64,000 nucleotides of DNA from Chenopodium formosanum (Eukaryota > Streptophyta > Magnoliopsida > Caryophyllales > Amaranthaceae). This document shows, one piece after another, positions 32,281 to 44,806 of the stretch (position 1 is its first letter; each line of letters opens with the position of its first letter). The notes under the pieces are model-generated. The model was not told where the DNA came from, ran no database searches, and saw only the letters and a program-made list of their open reading frames with translations. A program made the position numbers and the translations under genes. The stretch covers positions 39,224,228 through 39,288,227 of the forward strand of contig CM044871.1 in the NCBI GenBank assembly GCA_024500155.1. The letters run 5' to 3'.

Positions 32281-34945
32281 GGTACGCTCCGGACGACTGT
32301 CGTCCAGAGGTATATCAATATGTTCACCAGCCGGTTGGGGATGGAGCTCTTCTGACCGTTCACCGGTCAGTGATTGCTATTTTTTCTCTTTTTTCACCAC
32401 CACCAGCATAGGTGCCTTTCTTTTCTTCCTGGCTGCTGGTGGGGCTGGTACTTGATTGGCATCCTTGACATTGTCAAGGTCTATTGGTTCCTGACTGTCT
32501 AGGGCCACGGTATCTTTGACGACTGAGAGATAGCACTCCCGGGCCGTCTTCTGATCCCCATTCAAGAAACCAACAGAGCCGTCATCCTCTCACACTTGAT
32601 GAGCATGAGGGAAGGGATGATTACCGCCTTGGATTCGTTGAGGGTTGGCCAGCCCAAAATAATGTTGTAGGCGGTCAACTCCTCAATTACCAAAAACTTG
32701 ACGACAAGGTGTCGCCCTTTTCCTTTCTCACCCAGCCGGATTGGTAGATCAACCCTTCCGACTAGGTAAACCATTCCACCCCTAAAGCCAACTAAGGGGT
32801 GGGTAACCGGATGCAAGCTGTTGTCATTATATTTCAACTTCTGCAGGCACCGGAGGCTGATGATATCTGATGAGCTGCCGGTATCAATAAGGATCCGTTC
32901 AACCAGCTGGTTGGCAACCTTACATTCAATGACGACCGGATCATCATGCGGACGACGAACACTCCCCCTGTCCTTCTTAGTGATAAGAACGTCTAGGAAG
33001 GAGGAGCTTTCCGACGCCTGCCCATCATCATCTTTGTCCATCTTTCGAAGATGGCTCTTGGTGCCCCGGATGGTAGGGCCACCACATGAGAACCCGCCTG
33101 CTATGGTGTAGACCGACTCCTTGTCGGTATCCGAACTACTAGCAGGCTGGGGGGTAGTCTTAGAGGACTGACCCTTATTCTTCTTCTTTGTCCCGGCTGG
33201 GGACTTAGAAATGTAGGACTTCAGCATGCCCTTGTCAGCGAAACGGTCCAATGCTCGTTGAAGGCTGAAGCAGTCGTTGGTGTCATGGCCAACTTCCTCA
33301 TGGTATTGACATAATTTATTTTTGTTCCTTGATTGAATAGAACTTTTCATTAGATTCGGCTTCTCTAGAGACAGTCGGTCCTTAATTTCCATGAGAATGG
33401 AGTTGCAGTATTAAACTCGTACTTAGGGACGTACGGTTTAAATTCTTACATCTTCTGGGACGACTAGTCAAAATCACTAACCGCCAAGATTTCTTTTCTC
33501 TTCTTATTCTCTTCTTTCTTTTTGGCCGGCTGGGCAGGCCGGCTGTCTTTCTGCTTGTCAGACTTCTTGGACTCTGACTGGTTACCAGGCGAGCAGAGGT
33601 CAGTAGCTTGAATGTAGCTTTCCGCCTCCCTTAGAGCCGCCTGTAAGGTAAAAGCCCCTTTTCTGACTAGGTCGAACTTAAAAGTCAACCCGTCTCTCAG
33701 ACCTTTGAAAAAGTCTGTAAAAGCTACCTCATCAGACAGTCCTTGAATCTGAATTCTAATCAGATTGAATCACCTGACATAGGAGCGCAACCCTTCTCTC
33801 TCCCCTTGCTTAATGGTGCTCAAGTCCAATCTTGTTTTCTTAGCAGGAATGTTCATTGAGAAGTTGGAAGCAAATAGGAAGGCAAGCTTCCTAAAACTAT
33901 CGATGGACCCGGCTGGCAGATTTCCAAACCATTGTTGGGAAATACCCTTCAATGTAGCCGGGAACCAACGACACCAAGTGGCATCATCCAACCCCTGCAA
34001 GTACATGAGGTTGGTGTAAGCCATGAGGTGGTCTTCCGGATTGGTGGTAACATCATAGGTACCAACCAATACATTCTTAACCTTGGCCGGTTGGGCCGCC
34101 TCGGTTATCTCCCGGGTGAACCCAGAAGGTTGTTCACCCAAGCGGAGCAGACGAAGCTGCCAGCCTAGTGGCTGGACATTGTGGTATGTCGCCTGACCTC
34201 CGAAGAGAGCCGGCTGCATATAGTAAGGTGGGTACTGACCATAGACCTGAGAAGGTACATATGGTGCAGCCCCGATCATCTTAGGGCCAGAGTGGATGGT
34301 ATTACCGCCTGTCTGACTCTCATGCAAGGAAGGTGCATTCCCCGCAGAAGTATTGTTAAAGTTGTCTGGAAAATTCGACGTAGAAGCCGATTTAGACAAC
34401 TGTTGATTCTTCTTCCTGTTGATAATCTCCCGGGCATCAAGAGTTGATTTTTTACTTCCCACCGGCTGCTGAGTCCGGTGTGTGTTGTTGGTATTCCTCA
34501 TAGGAAGAAGAATTTTCGACCAATCAATGGTCCTGGCTGCCTTCTCCTTTGGATGAGGAGTGGGCTGTCGTTCTCTAACTAACTTCCCCTTTTCCAGAGG
34601 AGTCTTCTTGGCCGACTGACCTTTACTTGGGCCAGCCCGACTTTGGGTGATCAGCTCTTTAATTTCACCCTTAAAACTCGTCATGAATCTCATGAGCTCG
34701 TCTTGGGTAACAGGTGCTGATCCAGCGGCCGTATGGGTTTCTCCTTTTGGCTGCCCAGGGAGTCGACTTGTCCTCGCCTGGGAGGCACCCCTCTCCAAAA
34801 TATCTCTAGGCCGGATGCTCTTGATTCTGAGTGAGCCATCATCGGCTGTAAAGGTTTCGACCTGAGGATCCTCATCCTCCTAGTCTGTAAAGACTTCTGG
34901 GTCATCACCCACACGGTTAGGGGGTGGTATAGACTCTTGAACCAT
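32281..34945 (-). pseudogene. Tat-beta1 gag and protease
   Basis: Gag starts at the ATG 34945 (MVQESIPPP), just inside the PBS, and has a stop near 34880. 34798-33770 carries the charged N-terminal part and the capsid-like domain (NVLVGTYDVTTNPEDHLMAY to FASNFSMNIPAKKTRLDLS). 33688-33464 continues it. 33392-32562 has CQYHEEVGHDTNDC (about 33310), a Ser/Thr linker and the protease with LIDTGSSSDIISLRC (about 32890) and YNIILGWPTLNESKA. 32565-32377 is a lysine-rich linker to RT. Frame breaks near 33768, 33400-33460 and 32570. Confidence 0.86.
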
Positions 34946-34978
34946 CTTCGAGGTACTCTCCCCAAAGACGGCGCCAAA

Positions 34979-35241
34979 TTTTTTGGGTATTTTTGTCCCT
35001 TGGGAGAGTTACGTCACGAAGTCTGATCCGGTTGAGCTGTACCTGCAAAATTACGGAGACTCCGGGTGGTTGGAGCTCCGCCTCCGACGGTCAAGTTAGT
35101 AACTTGAAAAGGAATAAAGAGAACGGAAATTTAGGTGGGTATCTGAGGGCGCCAAGTGTCAAGAGAATGTTGAGCCACGTGGGCCATCCTGAGCTCGACA
35201 CGTGGCGTCCTCTCATTGATCCACGTGGCGTCCTCTCATTG
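34979..35241 (-). repeat. Tat-beta1 5' LTR, truncated
   Basis: Plus strand TTTTTTGGGTATTTTTGTCC onward, next to the PBS (minus TGGCGCC at 34976-34970). The middle of the LTR after GGTGGGTATCTG is deleted, and CCACGTGGCGTCCTCTCATT is repeated twice at about 35200-35241. The LTR then ends abruptly in beta2 RT sequence at 35242. Confidence 0.85.
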
Positions 35242-38108
35242 GTGGCGAATGTTGTGCTTGTAAAGAAGCCGAATGGTACCTGGCGTATGTGTGTTGATTA
35301 CACAAATCTCAACAAGGCATGTCCTAAGGACAGTTATCTGCTTCCTAAGATCGAAAGTCTGGTCGATTCGACAGCCGGACATGCCTTGATAAGTTTTATG
35401 GATGCCTACTCCGGCTTCAATCAGATACCCTTATGGAAGAAATATCAAGAGAAGACGACCTTCGTCACTGATCAGGGGTTATTCTATTATACTGTGATGT
35501 CGTTTGGCTTGAAAAATACGCCGGCTACATTCCAACGGATGATTAATACGGTCTTTATTAATCAAGTTGGGAGGAATATGGAGGCGTACATTGATGACAT
35601 GATAGTCAAATCCAAGCACCAGGCGGATCACCATGCTGATCTCCGAGAAACCTTCACCACACGCAGGCGGCATAGGGTTATGTTAAATCCTAAGAGATGC
35701 GTATTTGGTGTTGAGTCTGGGAAGTTTCTCGGATTCCAGATTGATCAAAGGGGGATAGAGGCTAACCCCGAGAAGATACAGGCGGTAATTGACATGAAGT
35801 CACCCCGCACTGTCAAGGAAGCATAGAGACTAACCGGTTTCCTGGCGGCTTTGGGGAGATTCATCAGCCAGTCAGGTGACAAATGCCCTTACTTCTTCCA
35901 AGCAATCAGAAAGAAGACCAGATTTGAATGGGGGGATGATGCTGGGGCGGCCTTTCAACGGCTGAAAGAACACTTGCTGAGAGAGACTCTTGCTGAGAGA
36001 GATGCTATACATGTACATAGTCGTCTCAGATCATGCCCTCAGTGCCATTCTCCTTGCTGAGAGAGACGACGTTCAGCTCCCGGTCTATTTCATTAGCCAT
36101 GTCCTAAAAAATGCTGAGCTCCGGTACCCCGTGGTAGAAAAATTTGGCCTTGCTCTATATATGGCCTTCAAGAAACTGAAGCCGTATTTTCTGGCCCATT
36201 TGGTGGTAATTTACACCGACAAGCCCCTCAAGCGGCCAATGTCTACCTTGGAATCATCCGGCAGAATGCTGAAATGGGCTATTGAAATGCAAAGTCTTGA
36301 AATCATATTAAAAACCTAGAAAGGCAGTGAAAGGTCAGGCGTTTGCTGACTTCATTGTTGATATAACACGGCCGGCGCAACCGGACAACATTGACTAGGT
36401 TTGAAAAGTGTATGTAGACGGGTGCTCAACGAAGAACGACTGCGGTGCAGGAATTTTATATGAGTCCCCTGAGGGGGACAGATTTGAATATGCACTGCGG
36501 TATAAAATTCAAGCCTCAAATAACGAGGCGGAGTATGAAGCCCTGCTAGTCGGAATCCGCATGTGTAAGGCAGCAGGGGCAACTAAAATTGACGCCTATT
36601 CCGATTCTCAGTTGGTTGTTAGCCAAAATGAGGGAAAATATGAGGCAACTCATCCGGCTATGATCAAATATCTTCAGGCAGTCAAAGAAGAGGCTAGGGC
36701 ACTTGAGGAATTCCGTCTGAATCAAGTGCCTAGGTCAGATAACAACCAGGCAGATGCGTTGTCCAAATTGGCTTCATCCGCCTGCTGTGATACGCCTCGG
36801 TCGGTCTTTTGGGAAGTTCTTAAAAAGAGAAGCATACATGAAGAGGCCATTGGAATCTTAGACCGAAGCTCTACCTGGATGGATGGCATCCGGGCATACT
36901 TATCAGACGGCAAACTTCCTGATTCATCACAGGAGGCAGCCGTCATGAAAAAACGAGCAGCAAACTTCGAGTTAAGAAACGGAGTGCTCTTCAAGGCGAG
37001 TTTCCTTTAAACCTCTATTGAAGTCTGTTACCCCAAAAAAGGGGAATGAAGTTCTCGAAGAATTGCATGCTGGGTACTGTGCCTTTTATATAGGCGACAG
37101 GTCCCTAGCCGTCAGAGCCAGGCGGCATTACTTTTGGCCTACTCTTGAAGCAGACGGTAAAGAGTTGGTGAAGAGATGTGACAAATGCTTGAGGTTTGGC
37201 CAACTTATTCAACGCCCGGCTACTGATCTGACGGCAATCCACAGCCTAGTCTCATTCACTAAATGAGGCATGGATATCTTGGTTCCTTATACGCCTGCTC
37301 CAGGCGGAAAGCACTACATTTTGGTGGCTGTGGATTATTTCACCAAGTGTGTAGAAGCTGAGCCGGTTAAGAACATCAAGACAAAGGATGTCATCTCTTT
37401 CATCTGGAAGAACATCATCACCCGGTTTAGGGTACCTATGTCTATGGTGTTTGATAATGGCCCTCAGTTTGAGACCCCCCAGCTCAAGACTTGGTTGGGA
37501 GTTTAGGGTATCTCACATTGTTTTGCATCAGTCGGCCGACCCCAAGCAAACGGTCAGGTTGAAGCCTTCAACAAACTCATCTTAGACGGCATAAAAAAGA
37601 AAATTAAAAGAGCCGGTGGTTTATGGGCAGAAGAATTAATTCATGTCCTATGGGCATCCGGACTACTGCTAAAGGGGAAACCGGAGAAACCCCATTTCTT
37701 ATTGTATACGGTGCTGAAGCCATCTTGCCTATTGAGCACTACGAGCCGACTCTCAGAGTCATGCTCTATGATGAAGAGCCAAATTGGGAGGCCATGCGGC
37801 TGGCATTGGACTCCCTCACCGAACGCAGGGGCAACGCTGCCCTGCGCCATGAGATATACCGTCTGAGAATGAACAGAGCCTACAACAAGGAAGTGCACAA
37901 GCGTCCTTTGAAAGTTGACGACTTTGTGTTGCAAAAAATTGAGGCAACCGGTAGGGCCAATGAAGCTGGAAAGCTAACCCCTAATTGGGAAGGCCCCTAC
38001 CGGATTTATGAAGAAGTCAGGGACGGCACCTACCGTCTGGAAACCCTAGACGGCCGCCGCCTGCCTAGAACATGGAATGTTAATAACCTAAAAAAGTACT
38101 ACATCTGA
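35242..38108 (+). pseudogene. Tat-beta2 pol (RT, dual RNase H, integrase), 5'-truncated
   Basis: It begins at VANVVLVKKPNGTWRMCVDY in RT. YIDDM is present at about 35587. TAG 35824-35826 replaces a Gln codon. A local duplication of TTGCTGAGAGAGA repeats occurs at 35970-36065. RNase H pieces: 35990-36319 and 36408-37010 (VYVDGCSTKNDCGAG, NNEAEYEALLVG, SDSQLVVSQ). Integrase: zinc region 37050-37200 (CDKCLRFG), MDILVPY (about 37270), VFDNGPQF (about 37450), stop near 37504, NGQVEAFNKL (about 37550), and C-terminus to LPRTWNVNNLKKYYI and stop 38106-38108. At least six breaks. The uninterrupted 3' end shows where beta1 was hit by alpha1. Confidence 0.86.
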
Positions 38109-38191
38109 GAATGTAAATTTTATGTAAACAGTGAGTCAATTAATGAGAATTCAGAGTTTGTTCGCAAAATTGTTTTGTTGTTTTTTATTAT

Positions 38192-38441
38192 CCACCTGGG
38201 TAATACTCAAACGGATTCTTCATTTAATTAACTAAGTTTGATACTTAGTAAAAGTTATAATTGCTTGACCGCCTGGGTAATACTCAGACGGATCCTTTGC
38301 TTATCTAATAAGTTTGACACTTGATATAATAATTGTATGTCCGCCTAGGTAATACCCAGACGGACTCTTCGTTTAATCAACTAAGTTTGATACTTAGTCT
38401 AATCCAATAATTGCTTGTCCGTCTGGGTAACGTTCAGGTGG
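38192..38441. repeat. Tandem hairpin array, four units, Tat-beta2
   Basis: Inverted repeats of type CCGCCTGGG...CTCAGACGG start at 38192, 38269, 38341 and 38419 (spacings 77, 72 and 78). Spacers contain AAGTTTGATACTTAG, itself a short palindrome. Same array as at 10139-10400, on the other strand. Confidence 0.82.
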
Positions 38442-39011
38442 ACTGTTTCTTTAACTAACTAAGTTCGACACTTAGCGTAAATTCACTTTTGTAATAACGC
38501 TCGGCCAATGGTCCGATTAAAAATAGGGCACAAATTCGCTTAGTGGCTATACAACCGGTCTCAAACAAGACCTAAAGGCCAAAATGGCCGGATGGTTGCT
38601 TATTTTATAAAACCGCTTGTCCCAACATGGACAAAGGCGTCCGGCGACACCCCTCCTTGTGCAATCGTCGCAGAGAGCGGACTATTCGTCGATTCTACGT
38701 TCCTATGCAGATGGCAAAAATTGAACGACCAAATTGGTCAACTCATAGCCGTCTAACCAGAATAATCTATTAAGAATGATTAAGTTACCGAATACCGGAT
38801 GCCCTGAGGCATCAATCGGTCATCGACCAAAGTTCTCACTTAGGTTATTTATTCCAAAATTGCACTCACTCTCCCTATTGGGGCAAAAGATTTTGTGTAA
38901 TGGCTATGTGTTAACCTTAGATGGAATATAACCGATTGGGTAAGAAGCTCAAAGCACCCGCTCTAATGGCCGGTTGTGCACTTGGTTTGGGGCAATAACT
39001 ATTGTGATTGA

Positions 39012-39064
39012 ATTGCCTAAAAACACTCCATACTTCTCCTAGTATCAAGTGTTTTCAAGCCAAT
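39012..39064. repeat. Long stem-loop downstream of aORF, Tat-beta2
   Basis: Arms 39012-39034 and 39041-39064, six-base loop TCTCCT. It is the opposite-strand equivalent of 9583-9636. Most of the stem pairs, with two or three mismatches by eye. Confidence 0.78.
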
Positions 39065-39728
39065 CAATCAACTAGAAATAAAACCAACCACACAGCCACC
39101 CATGCAAGAGCACCCGGATTGCAAATTGCCGCATGCTTTTTTAAGTTGGGAAAAATATTAAAGAATTGCAAACAGATGCAAAATTCAAATTGAAAAACTC
39201 AAACTCAAACAAGTATAAACAACCGACTGAGTCAAAATACTTCATTAAATATTTAAAATGGCTCAAAGGCCAGAAGTTGTGTTAACCGGAGTTACATCCG
39301 GTAAAGAAACAAAAAGTAAATTGTTAACCCAACTCCATGGTTGGTAAAGATACAACAAAACACGGCATACAAGCCGGTAGAAAAAATGGTTGGCATACTG
39401 CCACAGAATTTGGGGAGGCCCGCCTAAGGCTGAGGTGGATGCTGCTGCTCCGGCTGAGTCTGGCTGGTTTGGCCTTTGTCATGCTCATCCGCCGCCGGCT
39501 CATCGTTATCAGAGACGTCATATCCCTACTCAGCAGCCCAAACCTTGAAGCGAGGCGGTGGAGCATCACCCAGTAGCTGGGCATCATACACCTCAGTGGC
39601 GTAATCATACCTTAGCTTATAGACCTCAAAGTTTATGTCTGGGTAGAGGAGGCTCCAAGTGATCTTTAGCCGGGCCAAGTTGTAGCGCTCATTCTCCTCC
39701 GTCAGCCGTTTTTTCTCTTGGGCAAGCT

Positions 39729-39733
39729 CATCC
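39729..39733. other. Target-site duplication of Tat-alpha2, left copy
   Basis: CATCC here against CGTCC at 55105-55109. The intact site in beta1 (near 8915-8925, reverse strand) shows CGTCC, so the left copy changed G to A at a CpG. Confidence 0.82.
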
Positions 39734-40369
39734 TGATTTGGGTATTTTATACCCGGCCAGGTGGCCCAATCAGAAAGCGCCACGTGTCCTCCAAAGAGGT
39801 GTCATTTGGACCTATGGAATGATGACACGTGGAGGGCAGATACTTCTCTGTCCTATGCAGACTGATGATCCAGCATAAACCATCGCAATGGCGACACGTG
39901 TCACCCAAAAGGTGCCTAAAAACCTTTTGGGCTCAGTGACACGTGTCACTCAGGCATTGCCCCTGGGATGGCGGCCTTCAAAGGCCCAAATTCCGAGGCG
40001 CCGTAAAACGGCGTGACCTAATTCCTCGGACACCAGATCCTAGAAGGGGCACACTCTTCAAAAGGACCCTATAAATAGAGACATTCTTACATGTATGACA
40101 AGACAGAGAATATACACGCAATACGAGACAACACGTCACTTATCATAGAGCTGTCGTTTTCAAGGAACACACAGCACTTTACCTGAGCTTGGAATCCGAG
40201 CAGATAAACTTTACTTCCGCACGTTTTATTACCGAACGCTTACTAACTTAATTTTCGGAGGCGGACCACCGAACATCCAGCGGTCCGTTTGCTTTGCAGG
40301 TACAGGTGTCCTTTGCTGAATCCAGTCTCGGTGTTGTAACTCTCCCAAGGGACAAAAACCCCCGAAATA
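39734..40369 (+). repeat. Tat-alpha2 5' LTR
   Basis: 636 bp, TGATTTGGGTATTTTATACC to CCCCGAAATA (end mutated from ACA). U3 has four CACGTGT G-box sites, including the 16-base palindrome AGTGACACGTGTCACT at 39935-39950. TATA box CTATAAATAGAGAC near 40070. Confidence 0.92.
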
Positions 40370-40371
40370 TT

Positions 40372-40389
40372 TGGCGCCGTCTGTGGGGA
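40372..40389 (+). other. Tat-alpha2 primer-binding site
   Basis: TGGCGCCGTCTGTGGGGA, same site as in alpha1. Tentatively tRNA-Asp-like. Confidence 0.65.
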
Positions 40390-40402
40390 GAGTACCTCTG
40401 AA

Positions 40403-42970
40403 ATGGCTTCACAAGCACCTGTATCGAACCTAGAGGCCAATCGGCCTCCAAAAGACGTAGAGGTCCAAACGGATCATGACTCAGGTGACGACGCTGATGT
40501 CGAAACCTATGTGGATCCAAATGGATCCCTCATCTCTAAACGCATCCGCAGTAAGGAGAGGCGGGAGCGTCACCATGACCAGGCAGGGCCAAGCAAAACT
40601 GCTGGTCAGCCAAAGAAGCCCTCGGGGCGGCCAGTTGATCCTTCCAAGGCGGCAGGATCAACTCCCGTCACTCGGGATGAACTAATGACACTCCTAAGCA
40701 GCCTCAGGGGTGAAATCAAACAACTCGCCTCAAAGAAGTCGCCTGCTCCTAGAAAGGAGCAGTCGGCCAAGAAGCCAGCCCAAGTTGACAAATAGAAGTC
40801 CGTCAGGGACCGTCAGCCAACTCCTCATCCTACCCCTAAGGAGAAGGCCCGGCTCCAATTTGATCTTACTCGGCTCTGTTTCCCAGATCAGGCGCAAGAA
40901 AACCCATCTGGCACATACAGCCGGATGGTAGCAAGAAAACGTTCTCTGACGCTCGGCAATACATTGAGGAGAGGAGAACCCAGCAATCAGAGTCGGCTTC
41001 AACGTCGACTTATCATTATAGCTTTCGGAATACCTCAGTGAGGTATTCCCAGTCTGTACATGAGACTCCAGCAAGCAGCCAACGGGTTTAGTCTGGCCCT
41101 CATATGATTCAGTCGGCCTAGTACATGGCACAACCATTGTACCAGGCGCCAGTTTCACCTTACATTCAACCTGCCCTCTTTAAAGGACAAGCGGCATACG
41201 ACTATCAGCTGGTGGACTGGCAGCTTAGGCTGCAACACCTTGGAGATCAACCCTCTGCTTTCTCTAGGGAAATAACTGAAGCCGTAAAACCGGCAAAAGT
41301 TAATAATGTTCTGGTGGGAGCCTATGACGGGACCTCCAACCCAGAAGACCACCTGCTAGCATACACCAACTTCATGTATTTACAGGGGTTGGATGATGCC
41401 GCATGGTGTCGTTGCTTTCCAGCCACCCTAAAGGGCATAGCCCAGCAGTGGTTTGGCAATCTGGTGGCTGGTTGCATAAATAGCTTCAAGACGCTTGCGT
41501 TCTTGTTTGCTTCAAACTTCTCTATGAACATCCCTGCCAAAAAGACAAGTCTTGACTTGGGCAATGTACAACTACGTCAGGCGGTTCAATCTGGTCCAAA
41601 TCTAGATTCATGGGCTGTCTGATGAGGTCGCTTTCACAGACTTCTTTAAGGGTCTGAAGGACGGGTCTACTTTTAAGTGCGAACTCGTCCGCAAACAAAT
41701 CTTTACTCTGCAAGGAGCCTTACGAGAGGCGGAAGCCTATATACAAGCGACCGAACTCTGCTCCTCCAATAAGCAGTTGGACCATAAGAAGTCCGACCGG
41801 CAGAAAGAGAGTCGGCCTGCTCAGCCGGATCCTAAGCCAGAAGAGAGCAAAAAGAAAAAGCAAGTCTGGGCCATTAAAAACTCTGATCAACCGGCCTAGA
41901 AGAAGAAAAAGGAGTGGAAACCGTACGTCCCAAGGTACGAATTCCACAAGGACTGCTGCTCCATCCTCTTGGAAATTAAGGATCGGCTGACTCTTGAAAA
42001 GCCGACTCCTATGAAAGTTTCCGCCGAAAATCGGAACAAAAACAAGCATTGCCATTTCCATGAGGATGTTGGCCATGACACGAACGACTGCTTTAGTCTC
42101 AAGCGGGAGCTTGACCGTCTAGCCGACAAAGGACAACTGAAGTCCTATGTGAAGTCCAAGGTGACTTCAAAGGAAAATCTAAGGCAGTCCAAGAAAAAGA
42201 CTCCCCAGCCTGCTGTGAGTGCCGAAACTGATGAAGATCCGGTATACACCATAGCATGCGAATTTGCCGGAGGTGGCTCGACCATTTGGGGCACCAAGGA
42301 CCAATCTGAGAAAGATGGTCAACTCTGTTGAGGAAGGGGATGCGGCAGGAACATCCACCTTCCCTAAAGTTTTCATCACCGAGCAGGATAGAGGCAAAGT
42401 CCGTCGGCCGTATGATGACCTTGTTGTCATTGAGTGCAAGGTCGCCAACCAGTTGGTTGGTCGATTTCTGATTGACACAGGAATCTCCTCTGACCTCATC
42501 AGCCTCAAATGCTTATTCAATCTCAAGTACAAACCGGATAGCATGACGGAGGTCACCCACACCCTTGTTGGGTTTGGGGGAGGACTTGTGCATCCAGTCG
42601 GACGAATTGACCTACCTGTCCGCCTAGGAAGCAGGGGAGACGGTCAGCACATGACCATCCGTTTCCTAGTGGTTGAAGAGCTCACAACTTACAACCTCAT
42701 CTTTGGCCGTCCCACTCTTAACAAGTGTAAGGCCTTCATCATCCCTGCTCTCATGCTACTCAAGTATGAGAAGGATGATGGAACAGTCGGCTCCCTTAAT
42801 GGGGACCAAAAGACGGCTCGAGAGTGTTACCTCTCGGACGTCAAGCCCGCGGCCGTATCATCCGGTCGGGGCAAGCAAACAATCGACCTCGACGATGTCG
42901 AGGAAGAACAGTCGGCCCCACTAGCCGGAAAGAAAAGAAAGACTGATTAGCTGGTGGTGGTCAAAAATGA
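40403..42970 (+). pseudogene. Tat-alpha2 gag and protease
   Basis: MASQAPVSN start at 40403. Stop TAG near 40793 (CAG in alpha1). The N-terminal half is frameshifted at about 40890. The capsid-like domain (NVLVGAYDGTSNPEDHLLAY to FASNFSMNIPAKKTSLDLG) is open in 41125-41622, followed by a short deletion near 41570. A zinc-finger-like CHFHEDVGHDTNDC is at about 42045-42090. Protease LIDTGISSDLISLKC is at about 42469 in 42264-42950, with YNLIFGRPTLNKCKA and a lysine-rich linker ending at TAG near 42949. Less damaged than alpha1 at many of the same codons. Confidence 0.85.
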
Positions 42971-44806
42971 AAAACAATAGCAATCACTGACCGGGGAACG
43001 GTCGGATGACCTCCGTCCTCAGCCTACTGGTGAACACATTGATATCCCTGTGGACAACAGTCGTCCAGAGCGGATTGTTAAGGTGGGGACGGTTGCATTT
43101 GCAAAGCTGGGTGAAAGCCTTCACCAGCTGCTGAGGGAATTCAAAGACATCTTTGCCTTTGAAGTGGAGGAGTTTCCAGGCATAAGCCCGGATCTCGCTG
43201 TCCACAAACTCGCCGTGGATCCTAAAAAGAAGCCCATCCGGCAAAGCAAAAGAAACCACGGCGAAGAAAGAAGTCAGGCGGCAGCTGCCGAAGTAAAAAA
43301 GCTGTTAGACGCCAAGTTCATTCGGCCGTGCAATTTCCCTGAGTGGGTAGCTAAAGTTGTGTTAGTAAAAAAGCCGAATGGAACTTGGCGGATGTGTGTT
43401 GACTACACAGATCTCAACAAGGCATGTCCAAAGGATAGCTATCCATTGCCTAAGATCGACAGTCTAGTCGATTCAACAGCTGGATATGCCTTGATGAGTT
43501 GTATGGACGCCTATTCAGGTTTCCATCAGATCCCCTTGTGGAAAAAAGATCAAGAAAAGACGGCATTCGTCACTGATCAGGGGTTGTTCTGTTATACGGT
43601 GATGTCGTTTGGTTTGAAGAATGCGTCTGCTACTTTTCAACGAATGATTAACACGATCTTCATTAATCAAATCGGAAGGAATGTAGAGGCGTACATTGAT
43701 GACATGATAGTCAAATCCAAACAACAGGCGGATCATCTTGCTGATCTCCGAGAAACATTCACCACACTCAGGCGGCACAAGGTCATGCTAAACCCAAAAA
43801 AGTGTGTCTTTGGTGTTGAGTCTGGGAAGTTTTTTGGATTTTTTATTGACCAAAGAGGAATAGAGGCCAACAAGTGTCTCTACTTCTTCCAGGCAATCAA
43901 AAAGAAGACCAACTTTGAATAGGGGGATGATGCAGAGGCGGCCTTTCAAAAGCTAAAAACTCATTTGCACTCTTTGCCGAGGCTTGTCAGCCCTTTGCCC
44001 AAAGAGAAGCTCTTCATGTACTTAGCCGTCTCTGATCATGCCCTCAGTGCCGTTCTCTTAGCTGAAAGAGACGGCATCCAACTCCCAGTGTATTTCATTA
44101 GCCATGTTCTGAGATACGCGGAGCTTCGGTACCCCATGGTTGAGAAATTCGGCCTTGCCCTTTAAATGGTCGTCAAGAAGCTTAAACCCTACTTCTTGGC
44201 GTATGCGGTTGAAGTCTATACTGACCAACCGATCAAACGGCCACTCACAACCTTGGAGTCTTCTGGACGAATGCTCAAATGGGCGATTGAAATGCAAGGA
44301 CTAGAAATCACTTACGAACCAAGGAAAGCAATAAAGGGACAAGAATTCGCTGACTTTATTGTCGAAATAACAAGGCCGGTTGCAATGGACAATACAGACC
44401 AGGTTTGGAAAGTGTATGTGGATGGGAGCTCCACTGTGAACGGATGTGGTGCAGGGATTATCTCTCAGTCTCTTGAAGGAGATAAGTACGAATACGCACT
44501 ATGGTTCAAGTTCCAGGTCTCTAACAATGAGGCCGAGTATGAGGCCCTGCTGGCCGGCATTCGGTACTTCAAGGCGGCAGGGGCAAAGAAGATAGCCGCC
44601 TGCTCTAATTCTCAATTGGTCGTACTCCAGGTTAATGGAACGTACGAGGCCACTCATCCGGCCATGATAAAATATTTGCAGGCGGTCAAGACCGAATCTA
44701 TGAGGAAGTTAGAGACGGCACCTACCGCCTGGAAGACCCAGAGGGCAGGCAGCTGCCTAGAACTTGGAATGTAGACAACTTGAAAAAGTACTACTTCTAA
44801 GTACAA
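42971..44806 (+). pseudogene. Tat-alpha2 RT and RNase H; integrase deleted
   Basis: 43050-43922 gives an open RT from VGTVAFAKLGESLHQLLREF through TWRMCVDYTDLNKACPKDSYPLPKID to VEAYIDDMIVKS (YIDD intact, about 43692). A deletion joins GIEAN to KCLYFFQAI (about 43872), and TAG 43921 follows. 43965-44774 holds the RT RNase H (SDHALSAVLL) and the second RNase H (VYVDGSSTVNGCGAG, NNEAEYEALLAG). The sequence then jumps from LQAVK to the very end of integrase, out of frame (LPRTWNVDNLKKYYF-type bases up to about 44803). About 1.4 kb covering integrase is gone, so the copy could not integrate without help. Confidence 0.86.

Larger units (their letters stand above)
5582..35241 (-). mobile_element. 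Tat-beta1 retrotransposon, minus strand, interrupted by Tat-alpha1 (10501-28387) and solo LTR M4
   Basis: Minus-strand order is 5' LTR remnant 35241-34979, PBS, gag 34945 to about 32600, protease, RT, RNase H (to 30398), integrase (29536-28393), then across the alpha1 insertion noncoding DNA 10495-9222, the opposite-strand extra ORF 9221-6493, its promoter, a polypurine tract and the 3' LTR 6074-5582. The join across alpha1 is clear. GTACT occurs at both edges, and the sequence on each side continues the pol-end segment seen uninterrupted in beta2 at about 38090-38115. The outer end of the 5' LTR was lost in a deletion that fuses beta1 to beta2, so no TSD of its own can be checked. Confidence 0.88.
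38109..39423. other. Noncoding zone between convergent pol and aORF, Tat-beta2
   Basis: About 1.3 kb, no supported gene. It contains the tandem hairpin array (38192-38441), a spacer related to beta1 9700-10100 (for example AACCGGTCTCAAACAAGACC and its counterpart near 10060), the long hairpin (39012-39064), and the aORF 3' flank with inverse-orientation CTTCATTAAATATTTAAAA near 39240, a candidate polyadenylation region. Confidence 0.68.

Noticed and set aside
34993..35826. Long plus-strand frame running from an LTR into RT as a true gene
   Set aside because: It crosses the deletion scar at 35241/35242 and joins antisense LTR of beta1 to RT of beta2 by chance.
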